DNA of 64,000 nucleotides from Pogona vitticeps. Taxonomy: Eukaryota > Chordata > Lepidosauria > Squamata > Agamidae. A model generated the notes under the pieces. That model did not search any database, had not been told where the DNA came from, and saw only the letters and a program-made list of their open reading frames with translations. Every line of letters starts with the position of its first letter. The first letter of the stretch is position 1. The position numbers and the translations under genes are program-made. The stretch lies in assembly GCF_051106095.1 (NCBI RefSeq), contig NC_135791.1, positions 8,032,001 to 8,096,000 on the forward strand, given 5' to 3'. Below are positions 37,131-48,400 of the stretch, piece after piece.

Positions 37131-38308
37131 ACTGGTGTGGCAGAAACAAAACACGGCTGCGTATATGACGTACTTTGCCACTAAAGTTGTCTAAGCCAGT
37201 TTCAGTGAATTCTAATCCCTGTTACGTACCTTAGTATCCCAATTCTAGATCACTCCATGCTGATGATCAATTAGGTTTTATTTCCCATAGAAACACCATG
37301 AATGCAAGAGCAGTTTCTAGCCTCTTTCCTTCTATAGCTGAGGTCACTTCATTTAATGAGAGACATCAGCCTAGCCTGGACAAGCTGGCCTTGCAGACTT
37401 CTCCTCGTGGGATAAGAGTCTCTTGCTGGGCAAAGTTTTGACCCTGTTTTTCACAGACACATTCACAGGCTTGAGTCTAAGATGGATCCCATCTCCCACC
37501 TTCCCTATTTCTCACCTTCTTCGTATCACATAGGCTGAAATCTTGTTGTTTCGTGTAAGCCAAGTTGTAACCTCTTGTCGTTTTCTCCCTGATAAACAAA
37601 CCGTGATACTTGGGGGCGCATGTGCGCACACACAGGCTTGGTCTGTGCATGTGCACACCATGAGAATCACAAGAGGGAAGATTTGTTTCCCAACATGGAA
37701 TGGACCAAAAATTATGATTTTGGTTATGCTAAGCAACAGGATTTTGGCCGTGCACAACTAGAGTGGACCCAAACAGATTAATAACAGTGAAAAGAGATTG
37801 TGCAGCTCTTCAAGGTTTCTCTCTCTCTCATTAATGTGCTTGTTTGTATAGAAAGAAAATGATAAGCGATGAGAAAACACAGAAGGGTTGGAAGATGTCA
37901 ATGCTGTTTTCTGTAGCTCTTGTAAAACAATGTGAATCAGCCACGGCCATCATTTGAGAAACAGCCTTGCCTGGAACTGCCCTTAGATCAGTCTTACAGC
38001 AGTTTATAGTCTTCATGGTGTGCCTCAGAGATGCCAGGAAATTTCTTGTATTTTGCACACTTTGTTGGAGAGCCCTCACCACACTCCATTTCCCTCAGGA
38101 AATACTTCACTTACAGTAAGCTCCTAACCACATGGGCTTCACAGTCAATCCTTTTATGTCTTATTCTCAAATATGCATGCATACAACTGCAGTCTGGATT
38201 GAACAGTAGATACCACTAACTCTTGGTTATTTTCTGAGTTGATAGCCACCTGAGCTCTTTTATTCAGACTAGGTCTTGAATTGTCAACTGCAGTGCCTCA
38301 AGCTTAGC
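37131..38308. other. Gene-free stretch
   Basis: Nothing recognised. Confidence 0.45.
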
Positions 38309-38310
38309 TA

Positions 38311-38588
38311 CCCTGTTTTCCCGAAAATAAGACAGGGTCTTATATTAATTTTTGCTCCAAAAAAAACACATTAGGGCTTATTTTCAGGGATGTTTTATTT
38401 TTGTCATGTACAACCATCTACATTTATTCAAATGCAGTCATGTCATCTTCTGGTTGCTGCACAAGGGTGAAGGGCGGGGTTTCATTTAACTAGGGCTTAT
38501 TTTTGGAGTAGGACTTGTATTACGAGTAGCCTGAAAAATCATAATAGAGCTTATTTTCAGGTTAGGCCTTATTTTAGGGGAAACAGGG
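38311..38588. mobile_element. TA-flanked MITE, family C (278 bp)
   Basis: The ends CCCTGTTTTCCCGAAAATAA and GGGGAAACAGGG are inverted and flanked by TA on both sides (38309-38310, 38589-38590), as in Tc1/mariner-type insertions. The body has tandem-like motifs built on GGGCTTATTTT. A related copy lies at 45772-46041. Confidence 0.8.
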
Positions 38589-38590
38589 TA

Positions 38591-40375
38591 CTCCGCTACT
38601 GAGAGGCCACACATCAAGGAGGGTAGGATGGGATAAGATATGGCCGTGGCTTCCAAGACCAGTATTGCTTTGTGGAGGCAAGATGCTAGAATGGGGTGTC
38701 CTTCTCCTTGTACACCAGACCAAATAGCTTCTTGCACAACTTCTCTCCCCGTTATCACACCCTTGAGTTTGCCAGTCCTGACAGGGTCTTATCCCACAAC
38801 TACCTCCTTCCAATCTCCACCTTTTGGGGAGCTACCTTCTTACCTGTGAAGAGGAACCCATTGACACAGTCAAGCCTGGATGTGAGCCGCCCCCTCAATC
38901 AATTGTCTGGGCCAGAAGGAATCAGTTATCCACTCTACCCACAAGGATGGAGGACTTGATAGTAGGGGGAGGGCTCACGGGAGGGAGAGCAGAAAAGGCG
39001 GGAAAGAGGACAGGTGACAGAAGGCCTTTTGTTGACAGGAGAGGGGGAGATAGGGAAAGGGAGAAGCTGGGGTTTGGAAGAATGGATTAGTCTGGAGAGA
39101 GAAGTAAAGGAGGAGAGTAGCGTGGGAAAACAGAGGGTCATACGTGTTCTCTTTTCCTCTGAGAGAGGAGGTGGATATGCACGGGGACAAGGAAATCCAG
39201 GTTTAGAGACACTTTAGGGGGAAAATAAATCCTTTACAATGGACTATGTATGTATACCTGAGAGGGAAGGGTTCCTGGAAAAGGGTGGTGCGACCCGACC
39301 CTATCCCTTGTACACAGACACCTCATGAGGGAGAACAGGCTCAACACCCATGTTGTGGAACGATCTGCGTGGTGAGGAGCAACGCTCTGAGAAAATCTAT
39401 GGACCGTGAGGGGGTTGGAATGTCTCGGCGTTAAAAGACAACAAACTGTTATCTGGACTTCGTATGATGCAGTCTGAATCTTCAATAGTTGCCGGTCCTG
39501 TTGGGCTTACAGAAGTTGTAATAGATCCCCCCACCCCGTAAAGAAAGTAAAGGTTCTCTTAACAGTATTATGTCTCCTGTGATTAATCCCGTCAAAGAGG
39601 AGGAACTGCTCAGTTTAGAACCAGAACCCAACCACATTACCTTTTCGGGCCTTCCACAACTTATTCATACTGTAAACATATTGTGTGGTGATGCAGTAAT
39701 TTTGTATGGGGGAAAAAATCCTCATTCTCAATATATTTTCCTGTATCAGTCAACTCAGATGACCGAGCTGGCAACAAAAGGCCAGCAAAGAGACTTTTAA
39801 GAGCTTTCCTGAGGGGAACATCTCTGGTTTGACCCCAAACAAACTCAATCTCTCTGGAGTTAACAACAAGAACCCATGAACAAAGGCAAAGGCCTATGAC
39901 ACTGTGGAAGTTATGTCTAAGGAATGACAACAATTATGTGTTAAAACTTAAAATATCCACAAAAAAACTACAGTTAAACCAAAAATTGCCACCCATTAAT
40001 GGCAAACACCAATAAACTACAAAAACAACAAGGCCCGGTTTGTAAGAACAGATATAAATGTTTTCTACTCTAATTCACTGATTGTTGATTCACTTTCCAC
40101 TTGAGGTATGAAAAAAATGACAAAATACAAAGGCTATAGTGGGTTTTCTTGTCTGTTACAGTCATTCAGCCTTATTAGTACTCTGTGTGTAATTCACATC
40201 TTTACACACACACACACACACACACATTATATATTCATATGCAATATGCAGCTATTTCTGCAACTCGGGATTCCTATTTATGACACATCACATAACTCAT
40301 AATGCATAAGATAAGGTCTTCTTCCAGAGTTGAGTTTTGTATGGGAAACTAATTTGAGCACAAGACACACCCAGC
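38591..40375. other. Gene-free stretch with a CA tract
   Basis: A (CA)n tract lies at 40204-40227. The rest, including purine-rich sequence at 38960-39140, matches no gene or element that I can support. Confidence 0.4.
40204..40227. repeat. (CA)n microsatellite
   Basis: Perfect CA repeat, about 12 units. Confidence 0.95.
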
Positions 40376-40377
40376 AG

Positions 40378-41258
40378 TCTTGTTGTTTAGTCGTTAAGTC
40401 GTGTCCAACTCTTCAGGACCCCATGGACCAGAGCACGGCAGGCCCTCCTGTCTTCCACTGCCTTCCAGAGTTGGGTCAAATTCATGTTGGTAGCTTCAAT
40501 GACCCTGTCCAGCCATCTCGTCCTCTGTCAAGCCCTCACACTTTCCCAACATCAAGGTCTTTTCCAGGGAATCTTCTCTTCTCATGAGATGGCCAAAGTA
40601 TTGGAGCCTCAGCTTCAGGATCTGTCCTTCCAGTGAGCATTCAGGGTTGATTTCTTTCAAAATGAATAGGTTTGTTCTCCTTGCAGTCCAGGGGACTCTC
40701 AAGAATCTCCTTCAGCACCACAATTCAAAAGCATAATCTCTTCGGCGGTCAGCTTTCTTTATGGTCAAGCTCTCACTTGCACACATCACTACTGGAAAAA
40801 CCATCTCCTGTTTGCCCACATCCAGCTTATCAAGGTTCATAGATCTTACATTCCAGGTTCCTATGCAGTATTTTTCTTTGCAGCATCGGACTTTCCTTTC
40901 ACTCCGAGGCATGTCCGCAGCTGAGTGTCCTTTCAGCTTTGGCCCAACCACTTCATTAGCTCTGGAGCTACTTGTCCTTGTCCTCTGCTCTTCCTCAGTA
41001 GCATGTTGGACACCTTCCGACCTGAGGGTCCCATCTTCCAGCGTCATATCTTTTAGTCTTTTGTTTCTGTCCATGGAGTTTTCCTGGCAAAGATCCTGGA
41101 GTGGCTTGCCAGTTCCTGCTCCAGGTGGATCACGTTTCGTCAGATCTCTCCACTATGACCTGTCCGTCTTGGGTGTCCCTGCACGGCGTAGCCCATTGCT
41201 TCTCTGAATTACTCAAGCCCCTTCGCCACAACAAGGCAGCAATCCGTGAAGGGGCACA
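40378..41258 (-). mobile_element. Bov-B LINE (RTE clade) with a large internal deletion
   Basis: On the - strand, 41258 to about 40800 encodes the start of the Bov-B ORF2 endonuclease region (KYCIGTWNVRSMNLDKLDV, followed by KQEM). The sequence then jumps near 40790-40800 directly to the C-terminus (CASESLTIKKADRRRDYAFE, then ECSLEGQILKLRLQYFGHLM). It finishes with the 3' end CGACTTAACGACTAAACAAC. Reverse transcriptase and most of the endonuclease are missing, so it is dead. Bov-B is shared by squamates and ruminants through known horizontal transfer. Confidence 0.92.
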
Positions 41259-42104
41259 CAGTCTTACCTGTTCCTTTTCTCAACAACACCCCCTTGTGGC
41301 ATCAACAAAGCAATTCAAACAGGAGAATCACCGATTCTGTATGACCAAGTGGATATAAGAGCGACTGTAATGGTAAACCCTGAAAGTATTGCATCAGCTT
41401 CTCTCTCCCACTGCATCTCCTGCCCCGTTTGGAAATCATACTCCATTTTTTTATGTAACTATAAAAGATTCTTTTGGCCCCATGTTGCAAAATGTTAGGA
41501 AATGCGCCACTGCATTAGAAAGTAATATAGACGAAGCAGGAATACCAAGAGAACATTTAGGTGGAGTCTGAGAAATGTTGCTTGGTAGCAAATGTCAATG
41601 GGTGGTTGCTTTAATACATCAAAGGCTCATGATTTCATAGCCTGCTTCTTTATGAAGTACTTAAAATCAAGCTTACCAAGCATTGTGCAATGTAATGAAC
41701 TGCTGAGGTGAGGGTTGTGTGTGGAGAATGTTCGTCCTTTGCCTGTTAACGGAGCACCCAACTATTTTGAAATAAGCTTCATCTTCATAAGAAGTGTTAG
41801 CTCTGTTGTCCGTTGGACTAAGGAGGCAGTTTACTCCAGGGAAATTACATGAGGGTTTGTGAAAGGGCAGCAAACTGTTATTCTATCTGCCTGGGAGAAA
41901 AAAGGGACTTGTAGACTTTCAGCCTCAGTTTGTGAGCCAAACCTCGAAAATGAAATGAAATACAAATAAATAAATAATGCCAGCTCACTGGTATTGGAGA
42001 AGTAAAATAAAGCATTGCCCAAGCCATGTTACAAGAGACTCCTTCCCTCTCCCCAAATGTACACACATCAGTATTAATAGAAACAAGCATTACTTCCTTT
42101 TTGG
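41259..42104. other. Gene-free stretch
   Basis: Nothing recognised apart from a short AAATAAATAAAT tract near 41965. Confidence 0.45.
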
Positions 42105-42778
42105 AAGCATTACTCCAGATCCAGGTCTATACAGCCTGTGTCCTGAGTACACTCCTGTACTGCAGTGAGTCCTGGACCCTTTGTGCATGGCAGGAGAGGA
42201 AGCTGAACACCTTCCATACGCGTTGCCTCCGACGGATTTTTGGTATCACCTGGCAGGACAAAGTTCCAAATAGAGTAGTCCTAGAACAAGCTGGAATTTC
42301 CAGCATGTATACATTACTGAAACAACACCGTCTACGTTGGCTTGGGCACATCGTAAGAATGGCTGATGGTCAGACTCCAAAAGATCTCTTGTATGGAGAA
42401 TTAGTGCAGGGAAACTGCCCCAGAGGGAGACCACAGCTGCGATACAAGAACATCTGCAAGTGGGATCTGAAGGCCTTAGGAATGGACCTCAACAGATGGG
42501 GAACAATGACATCTGAGCGTTCAGCCTGGAGGCAGGCATTGCATCATGGCCTCTCCCAATTTGAAGAGACCCTTGTACAGCAGGCCGAGGCAAAGAGGCA
42601 GTCCCGAAAGAAGCAAAACCAGGGAGCTGAACAGGGGACAGATTGTATTTGTCTTCAATGTGGAAGAGATTGTCACTCTCGAATTGGCCTTCTCAGCCAC
42701 ACTAGACACTGTTCCATGACCTCCATATAGAGCACGATACCATAGTCTCTCCAGACTGAAGGATGCCTACTACTACTC
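42105..42778 (+). mobile_element. 5'-truncated non-LTR LINE, same family as the insert at 22.4 kb
   Basis: The frame reads through VYTACVLSTLLYCSESWTL, FHTRCLRRIFGITWQDKVPN, LRWLGHIVRMADG and GRPQLRYKNICKWDLKALGM. It ends in the C2H2-like CLQCGRDCHSRIGLLSHTRH. The frame is unbroken from about 42110 to 42730, so this copy is fairly young. The 3' end CTGAAGGATGCCTACTACTA matches the complement of 22381-22400. The endonuclease and most of the reverse transcriptase are absent. Confidence 0.85.
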
Positions 42779-42845
42779 CAGAATGTGTAGTCTGCTTAAC
42801 ACTTTAGCTTTTAAAAAAAGACTCTTATTTTATTTCTGTCATTTA

Positions 42846-43080
42846 CCATATTTTCCCGTGTATAAGACGCCCCCCCCCACTTTTCTAATCCAAAATTAAG
42901 AGTGGGGCTTAGCAAATAGGGGGGGAGCAGGGATCAAAGCCCTGCAGGATCACATTGATCCCTGCTTTTCCCTCCACTTGTTTTTGTTCTCTCCTCAGCT
43001 TACTTCCATGTATACGATGACCCTCAATTTTTGGTCTAGATTTTAGACAAAAGTATAGTCTTATACATGGAAGAATACGG
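42846..43080. mobile_element. TA-flanked MITE, family D (235 bp)
   Basis: The left end CCATATTTTCCCGTGTATAA and the complement of the right end CCGTATTCTTCCATGTATAA form a terminal inverted repeat. TA lies on both sides (42844-42845, 43081-43082). The body shares GGATCAAAGCCCTGCAGGAT with 53166-53422. Confidence 0.85.
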
Positions 43081-43082
43081 TA

Positions 43083-44815
43083 TATAAACATATACTAACA
43101 TTTCTATCCTCCTTTCTCTTTTCCATCAAAGAACTAGAAAAATCTGCCTCAGCTCACACCACTTTCCTTGAAGGACACAAAATGGCTGCCAACCCCAGCC
43201 TCCTGCTGTTTCGAGCATGGCCAGCAGACAAATTCCAGCAATTCACACAGGAAGAGAAGGGCAGTGAGAACCTCCCTTCTGTTCACTTGCACTTCCTTTC
43301 TGTCTTATGTTCTCTGGAATCTCTGCATATGTACGGCCAACTGCAGTTTCCCATCACATTGCGTTTGTAGATCATCCAGCATTGCATCTGTGCTAAGCAG
43401 AAGAACGGAGGATGTGCAGATGAGAAGATAAAGGCTAGGCGGGAGAATAAGATATTTTTTGGGTGATAAAAAGAGACACTACTACAATACTGTGCTACTC
43501 AAACAAATGAGTGTAGCTATTTATTTGTGCCTCATAGGAGAGGGATTAAAACAGTAGAAAACCCTGGTTTAAAATGTATGCCAACATATATGGAAAGCAA
43601 GCACTCTGGACCAAGGGTGGGTGCCTTTCCTCTCTTCCCTTTTACTCATTTCGGACTGCTACTTTTAGGGCTCTCTGCTTTCTGCTTCTTTCTTTGCAGC
43701 CATTTCCTTTCTTTTTACTCTTCTCCCTTAGAGAGGTGGGCCTACAGAGAAATCAAAACTAAGATATCCACTAACCATGCCTTATATTTCTTTTTCTTTC
43801 TGCATTGTCTCATTGTGAGGCCAGGGACAGTGATGCAATGACCCCTGTCAGTATCCTCAGGTCCATCAAAATGCCATACCTCAAGTCCCCTCGTGGATCT
43901 GGGAGAAGCTATGCTGTTGTAGGACCACACAGGAGAAGTAGAAACCCAAGTGGATCTGGAAGATCAAGAGGCAGGTGAAAATTGCTGGGATGACAAAAGC
44001 CAAGTCTAGAAGCATCCATCTATACACATACACACGCGCACACCCTCTTGTGTGTATGCTTCATCTCTGCCTTGAAATAATGTATTATGCATACATTTCC
44101 CATGAGAACGTTGTTTTGAAGATGGTAGGCGATATAAGCATTGAATTCTATTGTTGGTATACACAAGAAAAAAAGAAAAGGTGAGAGATAGAGAAAAAAG
44201 AACCAAGAAGAGCAAAAGTGCAGGGTCAATTGTCAAAGGGGGGAGGAGACCAGTGGGAGTTAAAGAGATATAAAGGTGGAGGAGGAGGAGGCTGAAAGGA
44301 AACTAGGCAAAGAAGAGAGCTCAGGCCAGACAGGGGAAGTAGAAAGGGGTTGAAGAAGAGATATGGAATGACCCATTCGAAGATCCTGCTACAGAGGCGT
44401 TATCACATAGACTTTGAAGCACCCGAGGAACCACTTTGTGGGGGGTGTCGTCTGGCTTCCCATTCGGTGCTATAGACAGCCTGCAGAACTACAAAGAAGT
44501 GCATCTCCCGCAAAGACCTGGGCCTCCCAGGAAGCACTGGGACAGTTTCCTTCATGCACAGGAAACGGGGCCATCTGAAACAGCCTGGAAGGTCAGCCCT
44601 GTTCCGGGCGCAAATAAAATGCAGGTGTGTGTCTGTGGGCTGGAACGAGAGTCCAAAAGAGCACGGATGATGTACCTCTGGTGATCCTGTCTGACAATCG
44701 TGGGAATGGCAGCTGAACACACTGGAAAGGCACCAGGTTGGCAAACACTGTTTTATCCTAATACATGGAAGGGAAATCACACACACATACACACACAAGT
44801 AAGGGAAATCACACA

Positions 44816-44867
<52 letters not shown>

Positions 44868-45049
44868 TGTACACATATATATGTATTTGGCTGCTTGTCA
44901 CTTTATGTTTCTCAACGAAACATAGGGAAAGATATCCTGGACAGTTACTGCAAAAATCCTCCTGACAATGTTGATTATTTTCACTTTGGTGGAGATCAGC
45001 TCTCAGCTCTTGCCACATCCTGGCCCTTGCAGCTGCCAAACCACCAACA
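43083..45049. other. Gene-free stretch between the intergenic repeats and GPN2
   Basis: It holds the CA tract at 44809-44864. The 157-codon - strand frame at 44403-44876 runs into that tract and is not a recognisable protein. Confidence 0.45.
44809..44864. repeat. (CA)n microsatellite, about 56 bp
   Basis: Nearly perfect CA array, preceded by a duplicated GGGAAATCACACA unit at about 44770 and 44803. Confidence 0.95.
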
Positions 45050-45055
45050 TTTATT
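45050..45055 (-). terminator. GPN2: Candidate GPN2 poly(A) signal
   Basis: AATAAA on the - strand, about 275 bases after the GPN2 stop codon. It is the nearest canonical hexamer I found. Confidence 0.55.
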
Positions 45056-45328
45056 TACCCAACTACAAATCTTTTAGATGTGTGTACCTTCTTCATGAGA
45101 GAAAAGAAAGGCGGGTTTGTCCTTCTCTCCGCTACGGAGGCTTCCTATACTTCTTGTTCTTTTCTGAAAAGAACCTCAAAGATACAAGCTGTCCCATGGT
45201 AGTCTCTGTTTGACATAATTCTTTGGGCCTTGTGAAAACATGCACCAGCCACTTTCCTGGTATTGATGCGAAGACACCTTAGGCAGGATGAGTTATCATC
45301 CCATGACACCTCCTGCAGCAGGCCTCAT

Positions 45329-45401
45329 TTACACGTCCATGATTTCTTGTTCCACTGATTTCTCCTCCGGCTGCACATACTTCTCTTGGACTGCCAGTGT
45401 G
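45329..45401 (-). CDS. GPN2: GPN2 exon 6 (last coding exon)
   Basis: It encodes [20 protein letters not shown], then IMDV and TAA (45331-45329). The human equivalent is [20 protein letters not shown]. The acceptor is TTCACACAATCAG. Confidence 0.93.
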
Positions 45402-48400
45402 CTGATTGTGTGAAAGTTAAGGACAACGAAGCAGCAAACAGGGGCCAGTGTTCAAGGTGCAAGCCAGAGGCTGCTGAACCATCATTCTTCATCTCTAGTT
45501 GATGGTTAGATGACAAGACAACAAATACATGTTCTGAAGATGCCGGCCACAGAGACTGGCAAAATGTTAGGAAGAAAAACCTCCAGAACACAGCCAAACA
45601 GCCCGAAAAAAAAACGACAACCAGCATTGGATCCCAGCCATGAAAGCCTTCGAGAATACAAATACATGTACACTTCATCCAAATGTATAGTATCAAATAC
45701 AGTGCATCTTACAAAAATGGAATTTCAGCTGTATGGAACAAAAGTGGGTGAAATAATCCCTTTATATCATACCCTGTTCCCCTGAAAATAAGCCCTAATC
45801 TGAAAATAAATCCCAGTACGATTTTTCCAGATGCTTGTAATATAAACTCTACCCCCAAAATAAGTCCCAGTTAAGTGAAACTCCACCCTCCACCTTTGTG
45901 CAGCAACCATGATGAAGACATGTATTTGAATAAGTGTAGATTGTTGTACATGGAAAAAAAATCCCCTGAAAATAAGCCCTAATGAGTTTTTTTGGCCCAA
46001 AAATTAATATAAGACCCTGTCTTAATTTTGGGGAAACACAGTATAAGAACCTTCAGAACTAGGCACAACACATCAAACAATTTTATCCAAATCCCAATGG
46101 TCTTCACATTTTATTCAGTGGGTGGTAAAACTTTCTTTACACCCTTACTCAGGAGAAATTGCTTTTAAGAGCTACAAGAGAAGGAGCTAGAGGGATTCTA
46201 GGCGTCAGTGGCACCCTCTGGCTTGGAGTTTTTACTCTGCCCCAAAGTCTTAAAAACCAACCTGTAAAGCCAGAGTTTATTTTTTCCCCACAAATCTCTG
46301 AATAAACCAGCAGGGTCTCTATTTATAAGCTGGATTTTATGGGCCATTCTGTGCAGACTCTGGCAAACCCACTTCCAGGATATGGAAGTCTCACGTGCAA
46401 ATTCTTAGGGGCTCCCACATCTCTGCCACTGGGTCATGCACACAAACCCTTTCATACATGAGAGGAGATGCAACGTCGTAAACATGACTTGTCCTGTTCA
46501 TTTCACTGGAACTGCTCTAAAGAGGTCTCAATCTGGGCCCAATCCATATCACTGCACACAAAAATTTAGCTCAATTGCCACAGCCCCAATGTGTGTTTTT
46601 TTTTTAAAAAAAACACCAAATTACAGCTGCAGAAATAGACAGATCTGCACCTGCAGGGATTCTACACAGGTCTGATTCACAACTTAAAAGACCTCCAAGT
46701 GATCAGCCGACACCCAATGTTAAATGACAACAAAATGATGGGAGAGCAAACTTCTTTGAATAATTAATTCCTGACATATACAAACAAGGCCTAGCCTCTG
46801 AAGAGGAAGACAGAGTGGTGGGGGAAAAAGGGAAAAGGATACGATGAGAAGTGAAAATCAGCCCCCACGGCCGCAGACATCAGGACTTCGAGGCTTCTGT
46901 GCTCCCCATCCCCGAAGGAGTAGCCATTGGCCTTGTCTACTGCTTGCATCACACACCGCATGCTCTCTTTGTCCTGGAAAGGAGACAGGTGAGGGATTCC
47001 AAATGGATTTTTCTATGGTACTTCACCATGCTATTCACGATCTGATTTCTTGCAAAGCAATTTCACACAACTGCATTCCACTCCATGGCTTATGAAAACT
47101 CTTGTCTATTGAATCAGAATGACTGGCTGATAGACTGATGGAATTTATATACCGCCCCATTAGCGCAACGCACTATTCCGGGCAGTTTACAACAAGATAA
47201 AAACACTGTCATCATATATTTAAATAAAACAAATGAACCAACTCATGGAACTCCAAGAGACATAAATTGAAAAATATGGAATATAGCTATAAATGATAAA
47301 TTAACTTGTAGTTTAAAGGTTAAGGAGAGTTGAAAAAGTTATAATTTTTGTGAAATATGGGGCAGATTTTTGGAATATGGGTTAATAAGAGGAAAAGGGA
47401 AAGCTCCAAATCAAGAATCAATGCAGTTCTGGAGAAGAGGACAATAGAAGAAGAAGAAGAAGAAGAAGAAGAAGAAGAAGAAGAAGAAGAAGAAGAAGAA
47501 GAAGAAGAAGAAGAAGAAGGTGGAGGAAGAAGATTACAGCAAGAGGTCCCGTTTATAGTGGTGGAGAACACAGTTAAATTGTATTTTAGTTTATGTGTTA
47601 TATGTTTATGTGTATGTTATAATTATAGAAAATAAAAAATATTTTAAAAAATAAAAGTGGCATGCAAGACAGAACCCCACCCCATCCACACATGGACATT
47701 GCCACTTGATGCTCCAGTCATCAAGAGCAGCAGCAAAAACATATGTGAACAAGCCTACAGGATGATTGTTAACCACAAGCTGTTCCCTCATCCTTAAAAT
47801 ATTCACTTCTGTACAGTGGGGTCTTGACTTAAGAACGGCCCGAGTTAAGAACATTTTGACTTAAGAACCGCTCTCATAGGAAAATATTGACTTGACTTAC
47901 ATACTTAGATTTGAGTTACGAACTGAAAAAAACCATGTGGGAGGCAGGGAAAGTCCAAAATTTGAACTTTCAGTTAACTGTTGGCCAGTGAAAAAGGTGC
48001 CTGTCTGCTTCCTCACTCCTCCCAGCGTTTAGAGAGTGGATTGGGAGACAGTCTTCAGACTGCCTGCTACTGTCCTGCCTGGACTGTATTTTCCCTGCCT
48101 TCCCTGAACCTTTCTTGACCTAAGAAAAAAAGAAACAAAATATCCCCCTCTAGTGGTTGAAGGCGGAATAGCAGCTTCCCATTAGTTTCTATGGACGGAA
48201 AAGAGCAGATACGGATCAAATGGTTTTCAATGCATTCCTATGGGAAATGCAGATTTGACCTGAGAACTTTTTGACTTGAGAACCGCCTTCCAATACGGAT
48301 TAAGTTCTCAAGTCAAGACCCCACTGTATTAGAAATTTTTTTAACCCTGTTACAGTTGTCTAAATTCATCATTGTTGGACTTCATAATAAAAACAGGCAT

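Noticed and set aside
38860-40100. Possible LTR element (AATAAA near 39227 and a purine-rich stretch)
   Set aside because: No paired terminal repeats, primer site or coding domain could be supported.
42026-42730. 234-codon frame taken as a host gene
   Set aside because: Its content is the C-terminus of a LINE polyprotein, with a sister copy at 22.4 kb.
44403-44876. 157-codon - strand frame with a CVCVCV run
   Set aside because: Reads into the CA microsatellite; the remainder matches nothing known.
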